Assembly: GCA_016887485.1 (NCBI GenBank)
Contig: CP069395.1
Location: forward strand, 62,001-126,000
Source of the DNA: Chloroflexota bacterium
GTDB taxonomy: Bacteria; Chloroflexota; Anaerolineae; Anaerolineales; Anaerolineaceae
Direction of reading: 5' to 3'
Length of the DNA: 64,000 bases
Below the pieces are notes generated by a model. It was not told the DNA's origin. It made no database searches and saw only the letters and a list, made by a program, of their open reading frames with translations. Made by a program: the position numbers and the translations under genes. Positions 33,419 through 42,120 of this stretch are shown here, one piece after another; the stretch's first letter is position 1, and every line of letters begins with the position of its first letter.

Positions 33419-34378
33419 ATGGAAGAACTCTGGGGACTTTTCTGGTTAGGATTTATCTTAATTCCTGTTCTGTATTTAATTTCCAGGATATTCAATAAGC
33501 CCAAAGAGGATAACCAGGATAAATTTAGTAATGCACCTGGTAAAGCCTTTGCGGATTTCCTGATGCGGTCCTGGCGGGAATCCAAACAGATTCTGGCAAA
33601 TACTGTATTCATCCTCTTAACAATCATTTTTATGGGGGTAATCATCGTCACTAATCAACTCGACCTGAAAGTGTCGATCCTGATTGTTGCGATCCTGCTT
33701 TGTGGCGGATTGGTTTCCTTTGGATATCTGATTTCCCTCTATCGGATCTTTGCGATGACCAACCGAAAGAACTATGATTTCATTATCCCGATTGGTCTGG
33801 GTAGTATCTCCATCCTGATTCTGATCTTCATGCTTACTCTCACCTTGATTTCAATGGTCAGCCAGAAGGCGATGCAATTTCAGATCAATTACCTCTGGAT
33901 CCCTGTGGGCCTGGCGCCCTTTGGCTGGATGCTACGCGTCCTGATGGAAGGTATTGTTCCTGAGAAGACACCTCTCAAGAAGGCTATCTACGAACAACTC
34001 TTAGCCAACCCGACTAAATATCCATATTCAGACCCCCTTTCTCCCTGGGCTGTGCAGATGTTTAACGAACGTAAGCACTTCGATGGCGGGCGATATATCC
34101 CCGAAAACAGCAGCATGTATTTTGAAGCGGCAAAACGCGTTCAGGAATTGGTCGTCAATGGCTATTTGGGGGCCGGGGATTTCTCGGAAGGCTTTTTCTA
34201 TGCCACCGAACGTCTGCTGCTGGCCTATCTAAAAGGTCAGCCAATCAAGATCACGATCCCAGGTGTCTCATATGCCGGAGCCGAACTCTTCAAAACCGCC
34301 AAAATGGTCTACCTCTACATCGCTCAGAAAAACAGGAACCTGACCATCCACCCTGAAATTTATAAAGCGTTAAGATAA
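33419..34378 (+). CDS. Membrane protein of unknown function
   Basis: The 319-residue protein has an N-terminal anchor (LFWLGFILIPVLYLI), a short cytoplasmic segment, and four more hydrophobic segments between ~55 and 185. A soluble C-terminal region of ~130 residues follows (from EKTPLKKAIYEQLL), rich in aromatic and charged residues. No family is recognisable to me. GGGAG lies ~13 nt upstream of the ATG. It ends before a strong terminator at 34400-34433. Confidence 0.65.
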   Translation: MEELWGLFWLGFILIPVLYLISRIFNKPKEDNQDKFSNAPGKAFADFLMRSWRESKQILANTVFILLTIIFMGVIIVTNQLDLKVSILIVAILLCGGLVSFGYLISLYRIFAMTNRKNYDFIIPIGLGSISILILIFMLTLTLISMVSQKAMQFQINYLWIPVGLAPFGWMLRVLMEGIVPEKTPLKKAIYEQLLANPTKYPYSDPLSPWAVQMFNERKHFDGGRYIPENSSMYFEAAKRVQELVVNGYLGAGDFSEGFFYATERLLLAYLKGQPIKITIPGVSYAGAELFKTAKMVYLYIAQKNRNLTIHPEIYKALR

Positions 34379-34399
34379 AGTATTTATTTACCTATACGA

Positions 34400-34433
34400 A
34401 ACGAGCCTCGTCGAATCGGGGCTCGTTTTTTTT
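34400..34433. terminator. Intrinsic terminator between convergent membrane protein genes
   Basis: ACGAGCC and GGCTCGT form the stem, with an inner extension, and eight T residues follow on the plus strand. Confidence 0.8.
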
Positions 34434-34436
34434 ATG

Positions 34437-34919
34437 TCAGTCAGCCTGGTTTGGCTGAATCAATCCTTTGAGTAAAAGCTGATACAGCCCCACCAAAAGG
34501 AACACCATCGCCAGCAAGGATGCCCACATGCCGGATTGTTCCCGGATAAACAATGTTCCCCGATTAAGATCTGATCCGATAAAAGTGTTGATCTGCCCAG
34601 CCATTCTGTCCTTTCCGGCCCAACCGGAAGAATAGAATGAAGTCAGAGGTCGCTCACCGTCGATAGTGGTCAGGACGACTCGGTAGCTGCACCCTTCATC
34701 ATCACAGCTTTCTTCCACCTCAGCCCGATAAACATCCCGAAATTCATTGGTGGATAAGTGAATGATCCCCAGAAATTTCACTTCCACCGTACATTTCGTC
34801 GTACCGGTGTCCGTCTTATCGCAGGTCAAGTCCGTGATCTGGCCAAAGATGAACATGAAAACAATTCCCATGACCATGAAGATCAAACCAAACAATATCG
34901 ATTTCTTATCGAATTTCAT
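34437..34919 (-). CDS. Two-helix membrane protein with extracytoplasmic domain
   Basis: Taking the ATG at 34919 (a GTG at 34931 is also possible), the 160-residue protein has one membrane segment near the N-terminus (ILFGLIFMVMGIVFMFIFG) and one near the C-terminus (WASLLAMVFLLVGLYQLLL). Between them is a ~95-residue domain with four cysteines (LTCDKTDTGTTKC, SCDDEGC) that could form disulfides outside the cell. This layout resembles small membrane proteins annotated only as hypothetical. No function can be given. Confidence 0.65.
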   Translation of the reverse strand: MKFDKKSILFGLIFMVMGIVFMFIFGQITDLTCDKTDTGTTKCTVEVKFLGIIHLSTNEFRDVYRAEVEESCDDEGCSYRVVLTTIDGERPLTSFYSSGWAGKDRMAGQINTFIGSDLNRGTLFIREQSGMWASLLAMVFLLVGLYQLLLKGLIQPNQAD

Positions 34920-35045
34920 CAGGCTACTCACTTTTTCGCTTGAAAACTCTTCGAGTTATTATATCAATTTCCACTCCCCAAAAGCTGGCATTGGGCTTTA
35001 CTTCTGGCGTAAAATTACTTATCAACCCAATTCACAGGAGATACC

Positions 35046-36026
35046 ATGCCCCTGCGCGTTCATTTTTATCGTTTGACTTTTGGCGCTTACACTGACGAGT
35101 TCCGTTCCCTTCTGGACCCCAAGATCATCGTCACGGAAGGTCAGGAGATTCCCCAGAAACCTAATTTTGATATCCTGGTTTATCCCACACCTAAACCGGA
35201 GTGGATCGAAGCCAGCCCCAACCTCAAGGCGATAATCATCCCCTGGGCTGGGCTGCCCGAAGAGACCCGCACCTTGATGCTTAACTATCCGAAAGTAACC
35301 GTTCATAACCTGCACCATAATAACGTAAATACCGCTGAAATGGCTTTGACCTTACTTCTAGCCGCTGCCAAACGCCTGATCCCAATGGACCAGGCCCTTC
35401 GCAGGAATGACTGGCGGCCGCGCTATGAGGGACCTAAAGCCATCCTGCTGCGCGGTAAGCGAGCCCTGATCCTCGGCTTTGGTGAAGTCGGTCAGGCGCT
35501 GGCCGGTCTCTGTTTGGGATTAGGAATGAAAGTGATGGCGACCAAGAAACATCCGGAGGATTATCAAGGTCACCTGGATGTCGATATCTATCCCGACGAG
35601 CTGATGGCTGAACTGCTTTCAACGGCCGATATCCTGCTGATTGCCCTCCCCCTCACCTCCGAGACAGAAGGGCTGATCGGAGAAGCAGAACTCAACCGAA
35701 TGCCGCGCGGCGGCCTGCTGGTCAACACCGGGCGCGGCCCAGTGGTCGATCAATGGGCGCTGTATAACGCCCTGAAGTCCGGCCAACTGCGCGCCGCCGG
35801 CAGTGACGTTTGGTACCATTACCCTGAATCGCATGAAGCCCGCGCCAACACTCCACCCACCGATGCACCCTTGGGTGAGTTGGATAATTTTGTCCTCAGT
35901 CCCCACCGTGGCGGAATGGTGGAAGAAGTCGAACATCAGCGGATCGTTGCGTTGGCGAAATTACTGAATGCCGCCAACCGCGGTCAGCCCATTCTCAATA
36001 AAGTCGATCTGGTATTGGGATATTAA
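35046..36026 (+). CDS. D-2-hydroxyacid dehydrogenase family protein
   Basis: This 326-residue protein matches the NAD-dependent 2-hydroxyacid dehydrogenases. The nucleotide-binding fold carries LILGFGEVGQALAG near 142. The segment MPRGGLLVNTGRGPVVDQWA (~218-237) contains the active-site region, and LSPHRGGM near the C-terminus holds the catalytic histidine. The N-terminal catalytic half is divergent, so the acid reduced is unclear. AGGAG precedes the ATG. The alpha/beta hydrolase gene begins 40 bp downstream and may be co-transcribed. Confidence 0.85.
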   Translation: MPLRVHFYRLTFGAYTDEFRSLLDPKIIVTEGQEIPQKPNFDILVYPTPKPEWIEASPNLKAIIIPWAGLPEETRTLMLNYPKVTVHNLHHNNVNTAEMALTLLLAAAKRLIPMDQALRRNDWRPRYEGPKAILLRGKRALILGFGEVGQALAGLCLGLGMKVMATKKHPEDYQGHLDVDIYPDELMAELLSTADILLIALPLTSETEGLIGEAELNRMPRGGLLVNTGRGPVVDQWALYNALKSGQLRAAGSDVWYHYPESHEARANTPPTDAPLGELDNFVLSPHRGGMVEEVEHQRIVALAKLLNAANRGQPILNKVDLVLGY

Positions 36027-36066
36027 CCTTGAATCGCAGTACCCTATTGTTTGAAAGGTAAATCAA

Positions 36067-36984
36067 ATGGCAAAATCAAGCCCCTATCAACAACCGATGA
36101 CCCCCTGGCCCAGCCTGGCTGCTCTGGGGAAAACGGCAGCCCTCCCCAACCTCGGTTTTTCTATCTTCTATTTCGAAGCCGGCGACCCAAACCAACCCGC
36201 CATTGTGATGATTCACGGCCTGGGCGATGAAGCCGACACCTGGCGGCACCAAGTAGCACCCCTGGCGGAAGATCATCACGTGATCATTATGGACCTGCCC
36301 GGTTTTGGCCGCTCGGATCATATCAAACAAGCCTATTCCCCCGAATTGATGAAACAATCCATCCTAGAGTTGATGGATGTCCTGGGGTTGGAAAAGGCGA
36401 TCCTGATGGGCAGTTCGCTGGGCGGAATCCTCTCCCAGGGCATTACGGTTGAATATCCGGAACGACTCAATGGCCTAGTGCTGGTGGATGGCGCGCTCTA
36501 CCAACCGGACCGGATGGAAGATCGCGGCCTGAAAATGATGCAGCTCCCCTTGGTGGGCGAAGCGATTTATACCGGGTTACGTAAAGACCCCAAAGCTGCC
36601 TATGACTCCCTGCGGATTGTCTATCATGACCTGGACAGACTGCCGGACGCGGATCGGGAGTTCCTTTATACACGGGTGAACAAACGTGTTTGGAGCAACG
36701 GCCAACGCAAAGCCTACTTCTCCACCCTGCGCCATCTGACGCCCTGGGTTCGCAAGGTGCAGGCTGACCTGCCCGAGCAATTGGCGAAACTTGACGTTCC
36801 TACTCTGATCATCCGGGGTGAGCTGGACGATCTCTTCTCGGCGAACAACGTAGCTGCCATCCAGGCCGTCCAACTGGATGTGGAAGTCATGGACATTCCA
36901 GGGGTGGGACACCTGCCCCAGCAAGAAGATCCAACAGTGTTCAATGCCAGCCTGAAAAATTGGTTGAATCGAAAAGACCTTTAA
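36067..36984 (+). CDS. Alpha/beta-fold hydrolase
   Basis: The 305-residue protein shows the alpha/beta hydrolase plan: oxyanion motif MIHGLGDEADTW (~49), DLPGFGRSD (~77), nucleophile elbow MGSSLGG with the serine at ~119, acidic residue in GELDDLFS (~258) and catalytic histidine in GVGHLPQQEDP (~281). There is no signal peptide, so it is cytosolic. The substrate is not identifiable. AAAGG lies upstream of the ATG, and a strong terminator follows at 37007-37036. Confidence 0.85.
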   Translation: MAKSSPYQQPMTPWPSLAALGKTAALPNLGFSIFYFEAGDPNQPAIVMIHGLGDEADTWRHQVAPLAEDHHVIIMDLPGFGRSDHIKQAYSPELMKQSILELMDVLGLEKAILMGSSLGGILSQGITVEYPERLNGLVLVDGALYQPDRMEDRGLKMMQLPLVGEAIYTGLRKDPKAAYDSLRIVYHDLDRLPDADREFLYTRVNKRVWSNGQRKAYFSTLRHLTPWVRKVQADLPEQLAKLDVPTLIIRGELDDLFSANNVAAIQAVQLDVEVMDIPGVGHLPQQEDPTVFNASLKNWLNRKDL

Positions 36985-37006
36985 CTTCTATCCAAAGAAA
37001 CAACCA

Positions 37007-37036
37007 AAAAGAGCGGCTCACGCCGCTCTTTTCTTT
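37007..37036. terminator. Bidirectional intrinsic terminator
   Basis: AAAAGAGCGGC (37007-37017) pairs perfectly with GCCGCTCTTTT (37022-37032) across a TCAC loop, between the convergent hydrolase and bacterioferritin genes. Confidence 0.9.
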
Positions 37037-37055
37037 TTCTTGTTGTAACTTTATC

Positions 37056-37520
37056 TTAGATTTGGTGATTGAGCCAGACCTGGATGCTCATCTGTTCAAT
37101 CTGGTCAAGTTGTTCTTCAATCCAATCGATGTGATCTTCTTCTTCGGTCAGGATGGATTCGACCAGTACCTTGGTGCCATTATCTGCCAGTTTGGTTGTC
37201 AGCGCAATGGCCTCGTTATAAAGTTTGACCGCTTCCAGTTCAGCAGCATGGTCATTCTCAAGTTGTTTCTGAACCGTGGAACCGATGTGCAGGGGTTCCA
37301 ACTCAGACAGAATCGGCATACCTTCCAGGAAAAGGATCCGGCCGATCAACTTTTCTGCATGTTTCATTTCGGTGATGGCTCGAGCTTCGATCACTCCATG
37401 TAATTTCCCATAACCCCAGTCATCGCACATTTCGGAATGGAGCATATATTGATTGATGGATGTCAACTCTTCGGCCAAAGCTTTATTGAGGATGTCAATA
37501 ACCTCTTGATGTCCTTTCAT
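37056..37520 (-). CDS. bfr: Bacterioferritin
   Basis: The 154-residue protein is of standard bacterioferritin length. The di-iron ferroxidase ligands are present (E18, E51, H54, and the later E and H in TEEEDHIDW). M52 in ITEMKHAEKLI is the residue that binds haem at the subunit interface in this family. It forms a 24-subunit shell that oxidises and stores iron. A strong site (GGAGGA) precedes the ATG. It is monocistronic, with an AT-rich upstream region to 37625 that may hold its promoter. Confidence 0.94.
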   Translation of the reverse strand: MKGHQEVIDILNKALAEELTSINQYMLHSEMCDDWGYGKLHGVIEARAITEMKHAEKLIGRILFLEGMPILSELEPLHIGSTVQKQLENDHAAELEAVKLYNEAIALTTKLADNGTKVLVESILTEEEDHIDWIEEQLDQIEQMSIQVWLNHQI

Positions 37521-37625
37521 TGGTTTACTTCCTCCTAGTAATGGTAATTAAGCAAAGGAATTTGCCCTATACGTATTCTACATGATGGCACTATCAAAAT
37601 CAAAATAGGCACAAGTATTCAACCA

Positions 37626-38603
37626 TCACTCAAAATTCAATGCGTTTTGGAGAATCGTCTGGATCGCCGGGGTATTGGGTAATAAAACCGACGCGCCATC
37701 CGAGGTAGTCCAGTTCGTCACCTGATTTGGGCCAATGGTGTAATGATGGATTTTGTCCGCGCTGAATCCGATCCCTAATCGGCTCAGGATCAATAGATCA
37801 CCAGGAGTGATGTTGCTCTGGACATTTTCTCCATAAATGTTCATCAAAACCGGCAGCTTGAACAGCCCAAGCGGACTCACCACTTTTTTCATCACCGCCT
37901 GAACCACTTCCTGCGTTCGGCGCATTCGATCAAAGTCGCTGGAGTTATAGCGCGCCCGGGCATACCACAACGCCCAGTCACTATCCAGCCTGACGGTCCC
38001 CGGCCCCACTTCACACCAGCGATCCGCTTCCAGCGACCCATCACAGGCATCATCTGTTAAAACATCCGTTTCGATTTTTATGCCACCCAGGGCATCGATC
38101 ACTTCCAGAAATCCGGCCATATCGATCATGGCATAATCGGTGGGATAGATGCCAAAATTGGTTTGGAGGGTATCCGCCAACAAGGGAAAGCCGCCAACTT
38201 GCATCACCGTGTTGATCCGCTGTTCGTAATATCCGGGAATGGTCACCCACAGATCGCGCGGGAAGGAAACCAAACTGACCTGCCCGCTGATGGTATCCAC
38301 CGCCGCGAGCATGATCACATCCGTCCGGAAACCGGATTGCGGCCGGTAGTCAGAACCGAGGATCACGAACAGCTTGGTGGTGACCGGAACTTGCAGATCC
38401 ACCACCCCCCCATAAGGCGCGGGTTTCGGTCCGACCGTTTCAGCGACCGAAGCGGTTTGCTGATCGATCAACTGGAAGAACGGGATCTGCGAACGGAAGA
38501 CCGTCGCTGCAGCCTGGATCATCAGAATGGCAACACAAAATATGATCACTGAAAATATTAGAAAGATAACCTGACAGAAAGTCCGGTTTTTGTTTTTACG
38601 CAT
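37626..38603 (-). CDS. LytR-CpsA-Psr family wall-polymer ligase
   Basis: The 325-residue protein has one N-terminal membrane helix (VIFLIFSVIIFCVAILMI) and an extracytoplasmic LCP domain. Family landmarks are LFVILGSDYRPQSGFRTDVI, SLVSFPRDLWVTIPGY, INTVMQVGG, and the arginine-rich ALWYARARYNSSDFDRMRR, which binds the polyprenyl pyrophosphate. LCP enzymes attach glycopolymers to peptidoglycan, fitting a monoderm envelope. GGAGATG is the ribosome site. It lies just outside the partition module. Confidence 0.92.
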   Translation of the reverse strand: MRKNKNRTFCQVIFLIFSVIIFCVAILMIQAAATVFRSQIPFFQLIDQQTASVAETVGPKPAPYGGVVDLQVPVTTKLFVILGSDYRPQSGFRTDVIMLAAVDTISGQVSLVSFPRDLWVTIPGYYEQRINTVMQVGGFPLLADTLQTNFGIYPTDYAMIDMAGFLEVIDALGGIKIETDVLTDDACDGSLEADRWCEVGPGTVRLDSDWALWYARARYNSSDFDRMRRTQEVVQAVMKKVVSPLGLFKLPVLMNIYGENVQSNITPGDLLILSRLGIGFSADKIHHYTIGPNQVTNWTTSDGASVLLPNTPAIQTILQNALNFE

Positions 38604-39088
38604 AGATTCATCTCCAAGCGCATAATGGTTGATTTGACGCTTTTTTATAAGCCGTAGTTATACCTTAATTCGCTATTTTTACTAGATAATACCTATACGA
38701 AATAGTAGTCAGTAGAATAAGTTAGTTCTATTGACATAGACAAACGTAAACCAAGATAAACCATCACCAATATTTTTCCTCAAATGGATTTATTAACCAT
38801 TCTTTGCAGATAAACGCCCATCCGTGACTTTCAAATTTGTTGTGGAACAGTCTGCCTTCGCCCAATTTCAGCGGTCAATTCAACCCCTTCTTAGAATGAA
38901 TTTAAGGGCCCAGAAGGCAAATAATTAAGTACCCACCCAATCCCCCCCATTCAATATAAGGTTTGAATACGAGGCGTTTATTCTAGTGTATGTATATTAC
39001 TTGATTATCTATATGTATAGCAATTGTATATATTCATTTTCATATTAATATACATTCTCTTTACACATTTTCAGAATCTTCCCATTTC
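38604..39088. other. Gene-free, AT-rich stretch between LCP gene and partition module
   Basis: No gene is visible. The right part, ~38979-39060, is very AT-rich (runs such as TATATGTATAG and TTGTATATATTC) and could melt easily. At 38694-38703 there is an exact copy of the decamer TATACGAAAT found at three intergenic places in this window. The leftmost part should carry the LCP promoter, but I cannot fix it with confidence. Confidence 0.4.
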
Positions 39089-39649
39089 TCACACTTTCCC
39101 CATGTCCTCCGGGTACAAAGTGGCAATTTGCTGCACCGGAACAGGGTCAAGAACCAGATCACCAGCCTTGAAACGCGCCACTCCCCGCTCAAATAAATGA
39201 CGCGCCAGCTCTCCCTGGGTGACGCCCATGGCCTGACTTTTTTCCAGGACCGCCTGCACTACTTCACGCGGCACACCATAATAGGAACGCGGCTGCTGAG
39301 ATTTCTTGGAGCGTTTCCGGCGGGTGCGGGATGCGTTCTGTTTCTCATCGGGATAAAGCGTGTAACCACCAGGCACGAAAGAGGGTGCTACTTCTTCCTT
39401 TCCTGTGCCTATCCGCGCCAGACCATTTTCCAAGAAGTAACGGGCCAGCTCGCCCGGCGCGATGCCGAGATCCGCGGCAATGGATTTTAGGGATTCATGC
39501 AACTTTAATGGGATGCCGCGAAATGTCGCGATGTGAACCTTGGTTGCTTTTTTTGAAGGCACTTTCTGCTCCTCACCCCCACCCTTCTGAGTCGGCATCG
39601 TAGCACTTTGGTCTTTTTTTTCCAGGTTTTCGATCTCGTCCTTAACCAC
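39089..39649 (-). CDS. Tandem ribbon-helix-helix DNA-binding protein
   Basis: This 186-residue protein contains two copies of a ~60-residue unit: 38-102 and 121-182. Each has a strand (FRGIP / YYGVP), a helix, the turn LGIAPGELAR / MGVTQGELAR, a second helix (YFLENGLAR / HLFERGVAR) and a tail ending TLYPDE / TLYPED. This is the strand-helix-helix pattern of ribbon-helix-helix repressors, duplicated so that one chain could mimic the usual dimer. A basic linker (~105-120, RTRRKRSKK) joins them. The start is GTG at 39649 with GAGG upstream. Its promoter overlaps a parS-like palindrome. It lies downstream of parB on the same strand. A role as centromere-binding or copy-control repressor is inference. 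Confidence 0.75.
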   Translation of the reverse strand: MVKDEIENLEKKDQSATMPTQKGGGEEQKVPSKKATKVHIATFRGIPLKLHESLKSIAADLGIAPGELARYFLENGLARIGTGKEEVAPSFVPGGYTLYPDEKQNASRTRRKRSKKSQQPRSYYGVPREVVQAVLEKSQAMGVTQGELARHLFERGVARFKAGDLVLDPVPVQQIATLYPEDMGKV

Positions 39650-39696
39650 CAGTAATCCTCACTCCCTAATCCATTCATCACACAACTTATAAAATT

Positions 39697-39722
39697 ATTA
39701 TAACCGAACTCGATCACACATT
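39697..39722 (-). promoter_or_regulatory. Promoter of the tandem-RHH gene abutting a parS-like site
   Basis: On the minus strand TATAAT lies at 39702-39697, ~50 bp before the GTG start. There is no good -35 hexamer at the right distance. Instead the palindrome at 39723-39738 covers the -37 to -22 face relative to the -10 box, so a bound protein would directly affect this promoter. Confidence 0.5.
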
Positions 39723-39738
39723 TTTGCCACGTGGCAAA
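39723..39738. promoter_or_regulatory. parS-like palindrome, copy 1
   Basis: A perfect 16-bp palindrome TTTGCCACGTGGCAAA. Its CACGTG centre is that of parS, but the flanks (GCC..GGC instead of TTTC..GAAA) differ from the usual chromosomal site. Confidence 0.8.
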
Positions 39739-39829
39739 TCTTGTGAAAATCACAAATCCTTGAGCAGACTTATCCAACTCAAACATCGAAAACTCCGCAT
39801 TGAAGTTCCAGGTAAAAGTCAATGATAAA

Positions 39830-39845
39830 TTTGACACGTGACAAA
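39830..39845. promoter_or_regulatory. parS-like palindrome, copy 2 (variant)
   Basis: TTTGACACGTGACAAA differs from the other copies by one change in each half and is imperfect as a palindrome at one pair. Its centre lies 107 bp from copy 1. Confidence 0.65.
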
Positions 39846-39926
39846 TCTATCGGACGAAGCGCATACTCAACAACATACTTTTATGGCTCTCGAAAAGTCC
39901 AACCAGTTCGTGGGAAAACAAATAAG

Positions 39927-39969
39927 ACCAAGCGTTATTATATTTGCCACGTGGCAAATATCGCTTGGT
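39927..39969. promoter_or_regulatory. parS-like palindrome, copy 3, inside a larger dyad
   Basis: The 20-bp perfect palindrome TATTTGCCACGTGGCAAATA spans 39941-39960. It is framed by an outer inverted repeat, ACCAAGCG (39927-39934) and CGCTTGGT (39962-39969), set asymmetrically. It lies in the gene-free stretch 39650-40048. Confidence 0.8.
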
Positions 39970-39990
39970 AATTTCCGAACGGAAGGAAAT

Positions 39991-40017
39991 AAAAAAGACC
40001 CGCTTTTTTGCGGGTCT
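39991..40017 (-). terminator. Intrinsic terminator of the parAB operon
   Basis: AGACCCGC (39996-40003) and GCGGGTCT (40010-40017) form a perfect stem. On the minus strand a T-run follows, 32 bp after the parB stop and between two parS-like sites. Confidence 0.85.
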
Positions 40018-40022
40018 CCATT

Positions 40023-40038
40023 TTTGCCACGTGGCAAA
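40023..40038. promoter_or_regulatory. parS-like palindrome, copy 4
   Basis: A perfect TTTGCCACGTGGCAAA sits 10 bp from the end of parB, between the gene and its terminator. Confidence 0.8.
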
Positions 40039-40048
40039 TCTTATGCGT

Positions 40049-41218
40049 TTAGCGATTCTTATTACGGATATTGATCCGCTTGATCAGATCCTCCAGAACC
40101 GAGACAACTTCCTTGACCTCGTCGGGTTTCATTGAGCCGACAATCTCGGTAGCAGCTTTATCCAAGAATTTCGGATCGCTCGCCATTTCAGTTTTCATCT
40201 TGGTAACAGAGCGGTTGAAGGAGCTTGCCAGTTTAATAACAGGCGGCTTTGGTGCACGGGGTTTGCGCTTTTTGGCAGGCGTTTCATCCAGCGCGTCCTC
40301 GTCCAGCAGCCGCTGAAATTCACGAACGCTGGGCGGGTCTTCCTGTTTGAGATAATATTTGACCGCTTTTTTCTGTTCGTCCGCGGACATAGCCATCAGC
40401 TGACGCAGAATGCCCTCGGGGATATCGGCCTGGTCCGCCAGGTATTGCAGTTCAATCGGCAGTTCCAATAATTTCCGGAAACGGTAATACTGATACTGGC
40501 TGATACCCAGGGTTTCCTCAATTAATTGGGCGGTCTCTGCTGTGGTTTTGACATCAAACATCTTCTTGAAGTAGATATCCTCAGGCTCATCAGCCACAGG
40601 GAAAATATCGGCTTCTTCTAAAATAATCCGAGCAATTGCTCGAGCCTTGCCGATGGCGGTCAGGGGTTTATGGGTAATATTTTCCAGGATCTGTTTGCGT
40701 ACGGTCGGATCCGAATCAACCAATGCCAACACCTGAGGTTCGTCTTCCTCGCCGGACATAACGGACCGGATGACGGTGGCCCAGAAACGACGTTCACCGG
40801 TCAGAATTAAAAATATCTGTTGGCCGGCCTTGTCTTTGATAAAGCTGCCGGTGATCGGTTTAATTTGGCCATCCTGATCCAGAGAGCGGCCCAGCTGCAT
40901 CAATTCATCCAGTTCGTTACGAACCAAATTGTCTTTACGGGCCAGCTCCAACCATTTATTGGCTGTCTCACGCCAATCCAATTCATGATTAAAGAAAGGC
41001 TCTCGCAGCTGCCGCGGCAGTACATGGCGGGCCTGATAGCGGTCTGGCCGAACGGCGGAAATCTGAATGGAGTAAGTAGACTGACGGTTAACTTGAATTT
41101 TTGAAGCGGCGCGATGAGTTTGCTTTGGTTGAGCCAGCGCTTCACTTTCCTCGCCGGTGTCGGTCTGAGTGAAAACGTTCGTGAGGTCTACGCCTGAAAA
41201 TGTCGGTCGCTTTGCCAT
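40049..41218 (-). CDS. parB: ParB-family partition protein (CTPase/DNA-binding)
   Basis: The 389-residue protein has the ParB/Spo0J core: an N-terminal region starting SIQISAVRPDRYQARHVL (~50), the nucleotide-binding arginine box TGERRFWA (140-147, usually GERRxRA), and the following box ILENITHKPLTAIGKARA (177-194). A helix-turn-helix follows around 235-255 (EETLGISQYQYYRFRKLLEL). A lysine-rich linker (KKRKPRAPK) precedes a C-terminal dimerisation-type helix. ParB loads at parS and spreads as a CTP-dependent clamp. The changed arginine box and the insertion at ~75-110 set it apart from chromosomal ParB. It is second in the parAB operon, 29 bp after parA. Confidence 0.9.
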   Translation of the reverse strand: MAKRPTFSGVDLTNVFTQTDTGEESEALAQPKQTHRAASKIQVNRQSTYSIQISAVRPDRYQARHVLPRQLREPFFNHELDWRETANKWLELARKDNLVRNELDELMQLGRSLDQDGQIKPITGSFIKDKAGQQIFLILTGERRFWATVIRSVMSGEEDEPQVLALVDSDPTVRKQILENITHKPLTAIGKARAIARIILEEADIFPVADEPEDIYFKKMFDVKTTAETAQLIEETLGISQYQYYRFRKLLELPIELQYLADQADIPEGILRQLMAMSADEQKKAVKYYLKQEDPPSVREFQRLLDEDALDETPAKKRKPRAPKPPVIKLASSFNRSVTKMKTEMASDPKFLDKAATEIVGSMKPDEVKEVVSVLEDLIKRINIRNKNR

Positions 41219-41247
41219 GATTCACTTCTTTCTCTGTTGCTTCAATA

Positions 41248-42081
41248 TCAGTTATCAATCCGCTCAACGACAGACCGGACAACTTTTAGGAACTGCCGAT
41301 AGGGCTGTGATTGGGGCGTGGTATAGGAAAAAATATCTGAGCCAGACATGTTGGCATCTTCGACTTCGACGAGGTCTTTGATATAGGGCAGAACCAGATC
41401 GGGATAGCCCTGGTTGATCTCTTCGATGGCCTCCATGTAACGCTTGCGGGCGACACGGACCCGGGAAGGCACAACGCCAATCACCTGAAGCTCAGGATTG
41501 AAATCTCGCTTGACTCGATTGATCGTGGCAAAAATCGAAGAAAGACCGATGATTGAAAGTGGGTCCGGTTCAATCGGTACCAACGTATACTGGCTGGCGA
41601 TCAGCGATGCCACCGGGATGATGTTCAGGGAGGGGGGATTGTCAATAATGATGTGGCTGTAATAATCCAGGATCGGCTCCAGGAACCGGGCTAGCTGTGT
41701 TTCGCTTTGTGGCAAATTATGCAGCAGGAAGGGCAGCTCGATCATCTTCTCATGATTGGTTTTGAAGATATGGACTTTATGCTCCGAGTCACGTGGGATC
41801 TTGGACTCGGTGATCAGGTTGTCGTAATCGCCAAACCCATCCAGCAGCGCCTCCGGGAAGGAGTCTTCCACCGTGATGATCGGCATGTAGGACGAGCTGT
41901 CATGTGGACCGCCGCAGGCGATCATGGTCGCATTAAGTTGGTCATCAAGATCCAGCAGGAGGACCGGCTTGGGGTCCTTGTGTTTGCGCTCTTCATTGAT
42001 TGAGAGGCCAGCGGCGAGGTTCACGCTGACCGTGGTCTTACCAACGCCCCCTTTATGGTTCAGCACCGAGATGATTGCCAT
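41248..42081 (-). CDS. parA: ParA/Soj-type partition ATPase
   Basis: The 277-residue protein begins directly with the deviant Walker A motif of ParA/MinD ATPases (KGGVGKTT, 10-17) and has no N-terminal DNA-binding domain, as in type Ib plasmid or chromosomal ParA. Further motifs are VLLLDLDDQLNAT (~41-53) and HIIIDNPPSLNIIP (~140). It should bind nucleoid DNA as an ATP dimer and move ParB-parS complexes. The start has GGAG ~10 nt upstream. The promoter at 42121-42149 is a good match. It is divergent from the AAA+ ATPase gene. Confidence 0.94.
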   Translation of the reverse strand: MAIISVLNHKGGVGKTTVSVNLAAGLSINEERKHKDPKPVLLLDLDDQLNATMIACGGPHDSSSYMPIITVEDSFPEALLDGFGDYDNLITESKIPRDSEHKVHIFKTNHEKMIELPFLLHNLPQSETQLARFLEPILDYYSHIIIDNPPSLNIIPVASLIASQYTLVPIEPDPLSIIGLSSIFATINRVKRDFNPELQVIGVVPSRVRVARKRYMEAIEEINQGYPDLVLPYIKDLVEVEDANMSGSDIFSYTTPQSQPYRQFLKVVRSVVERIDN

Positions 42082-42120
42082 GTTTTTTATTCTCCAATTT
42101 AATAGACTCAGGTTACCCCT

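Noticed and set aside
39838-40074. Short plus-strand ORFs across the parS-like cluster
   Set aside because: Their codons are made of the palindromes and the parB terminator, and they run into parB antisense. No ribosome site was seen.
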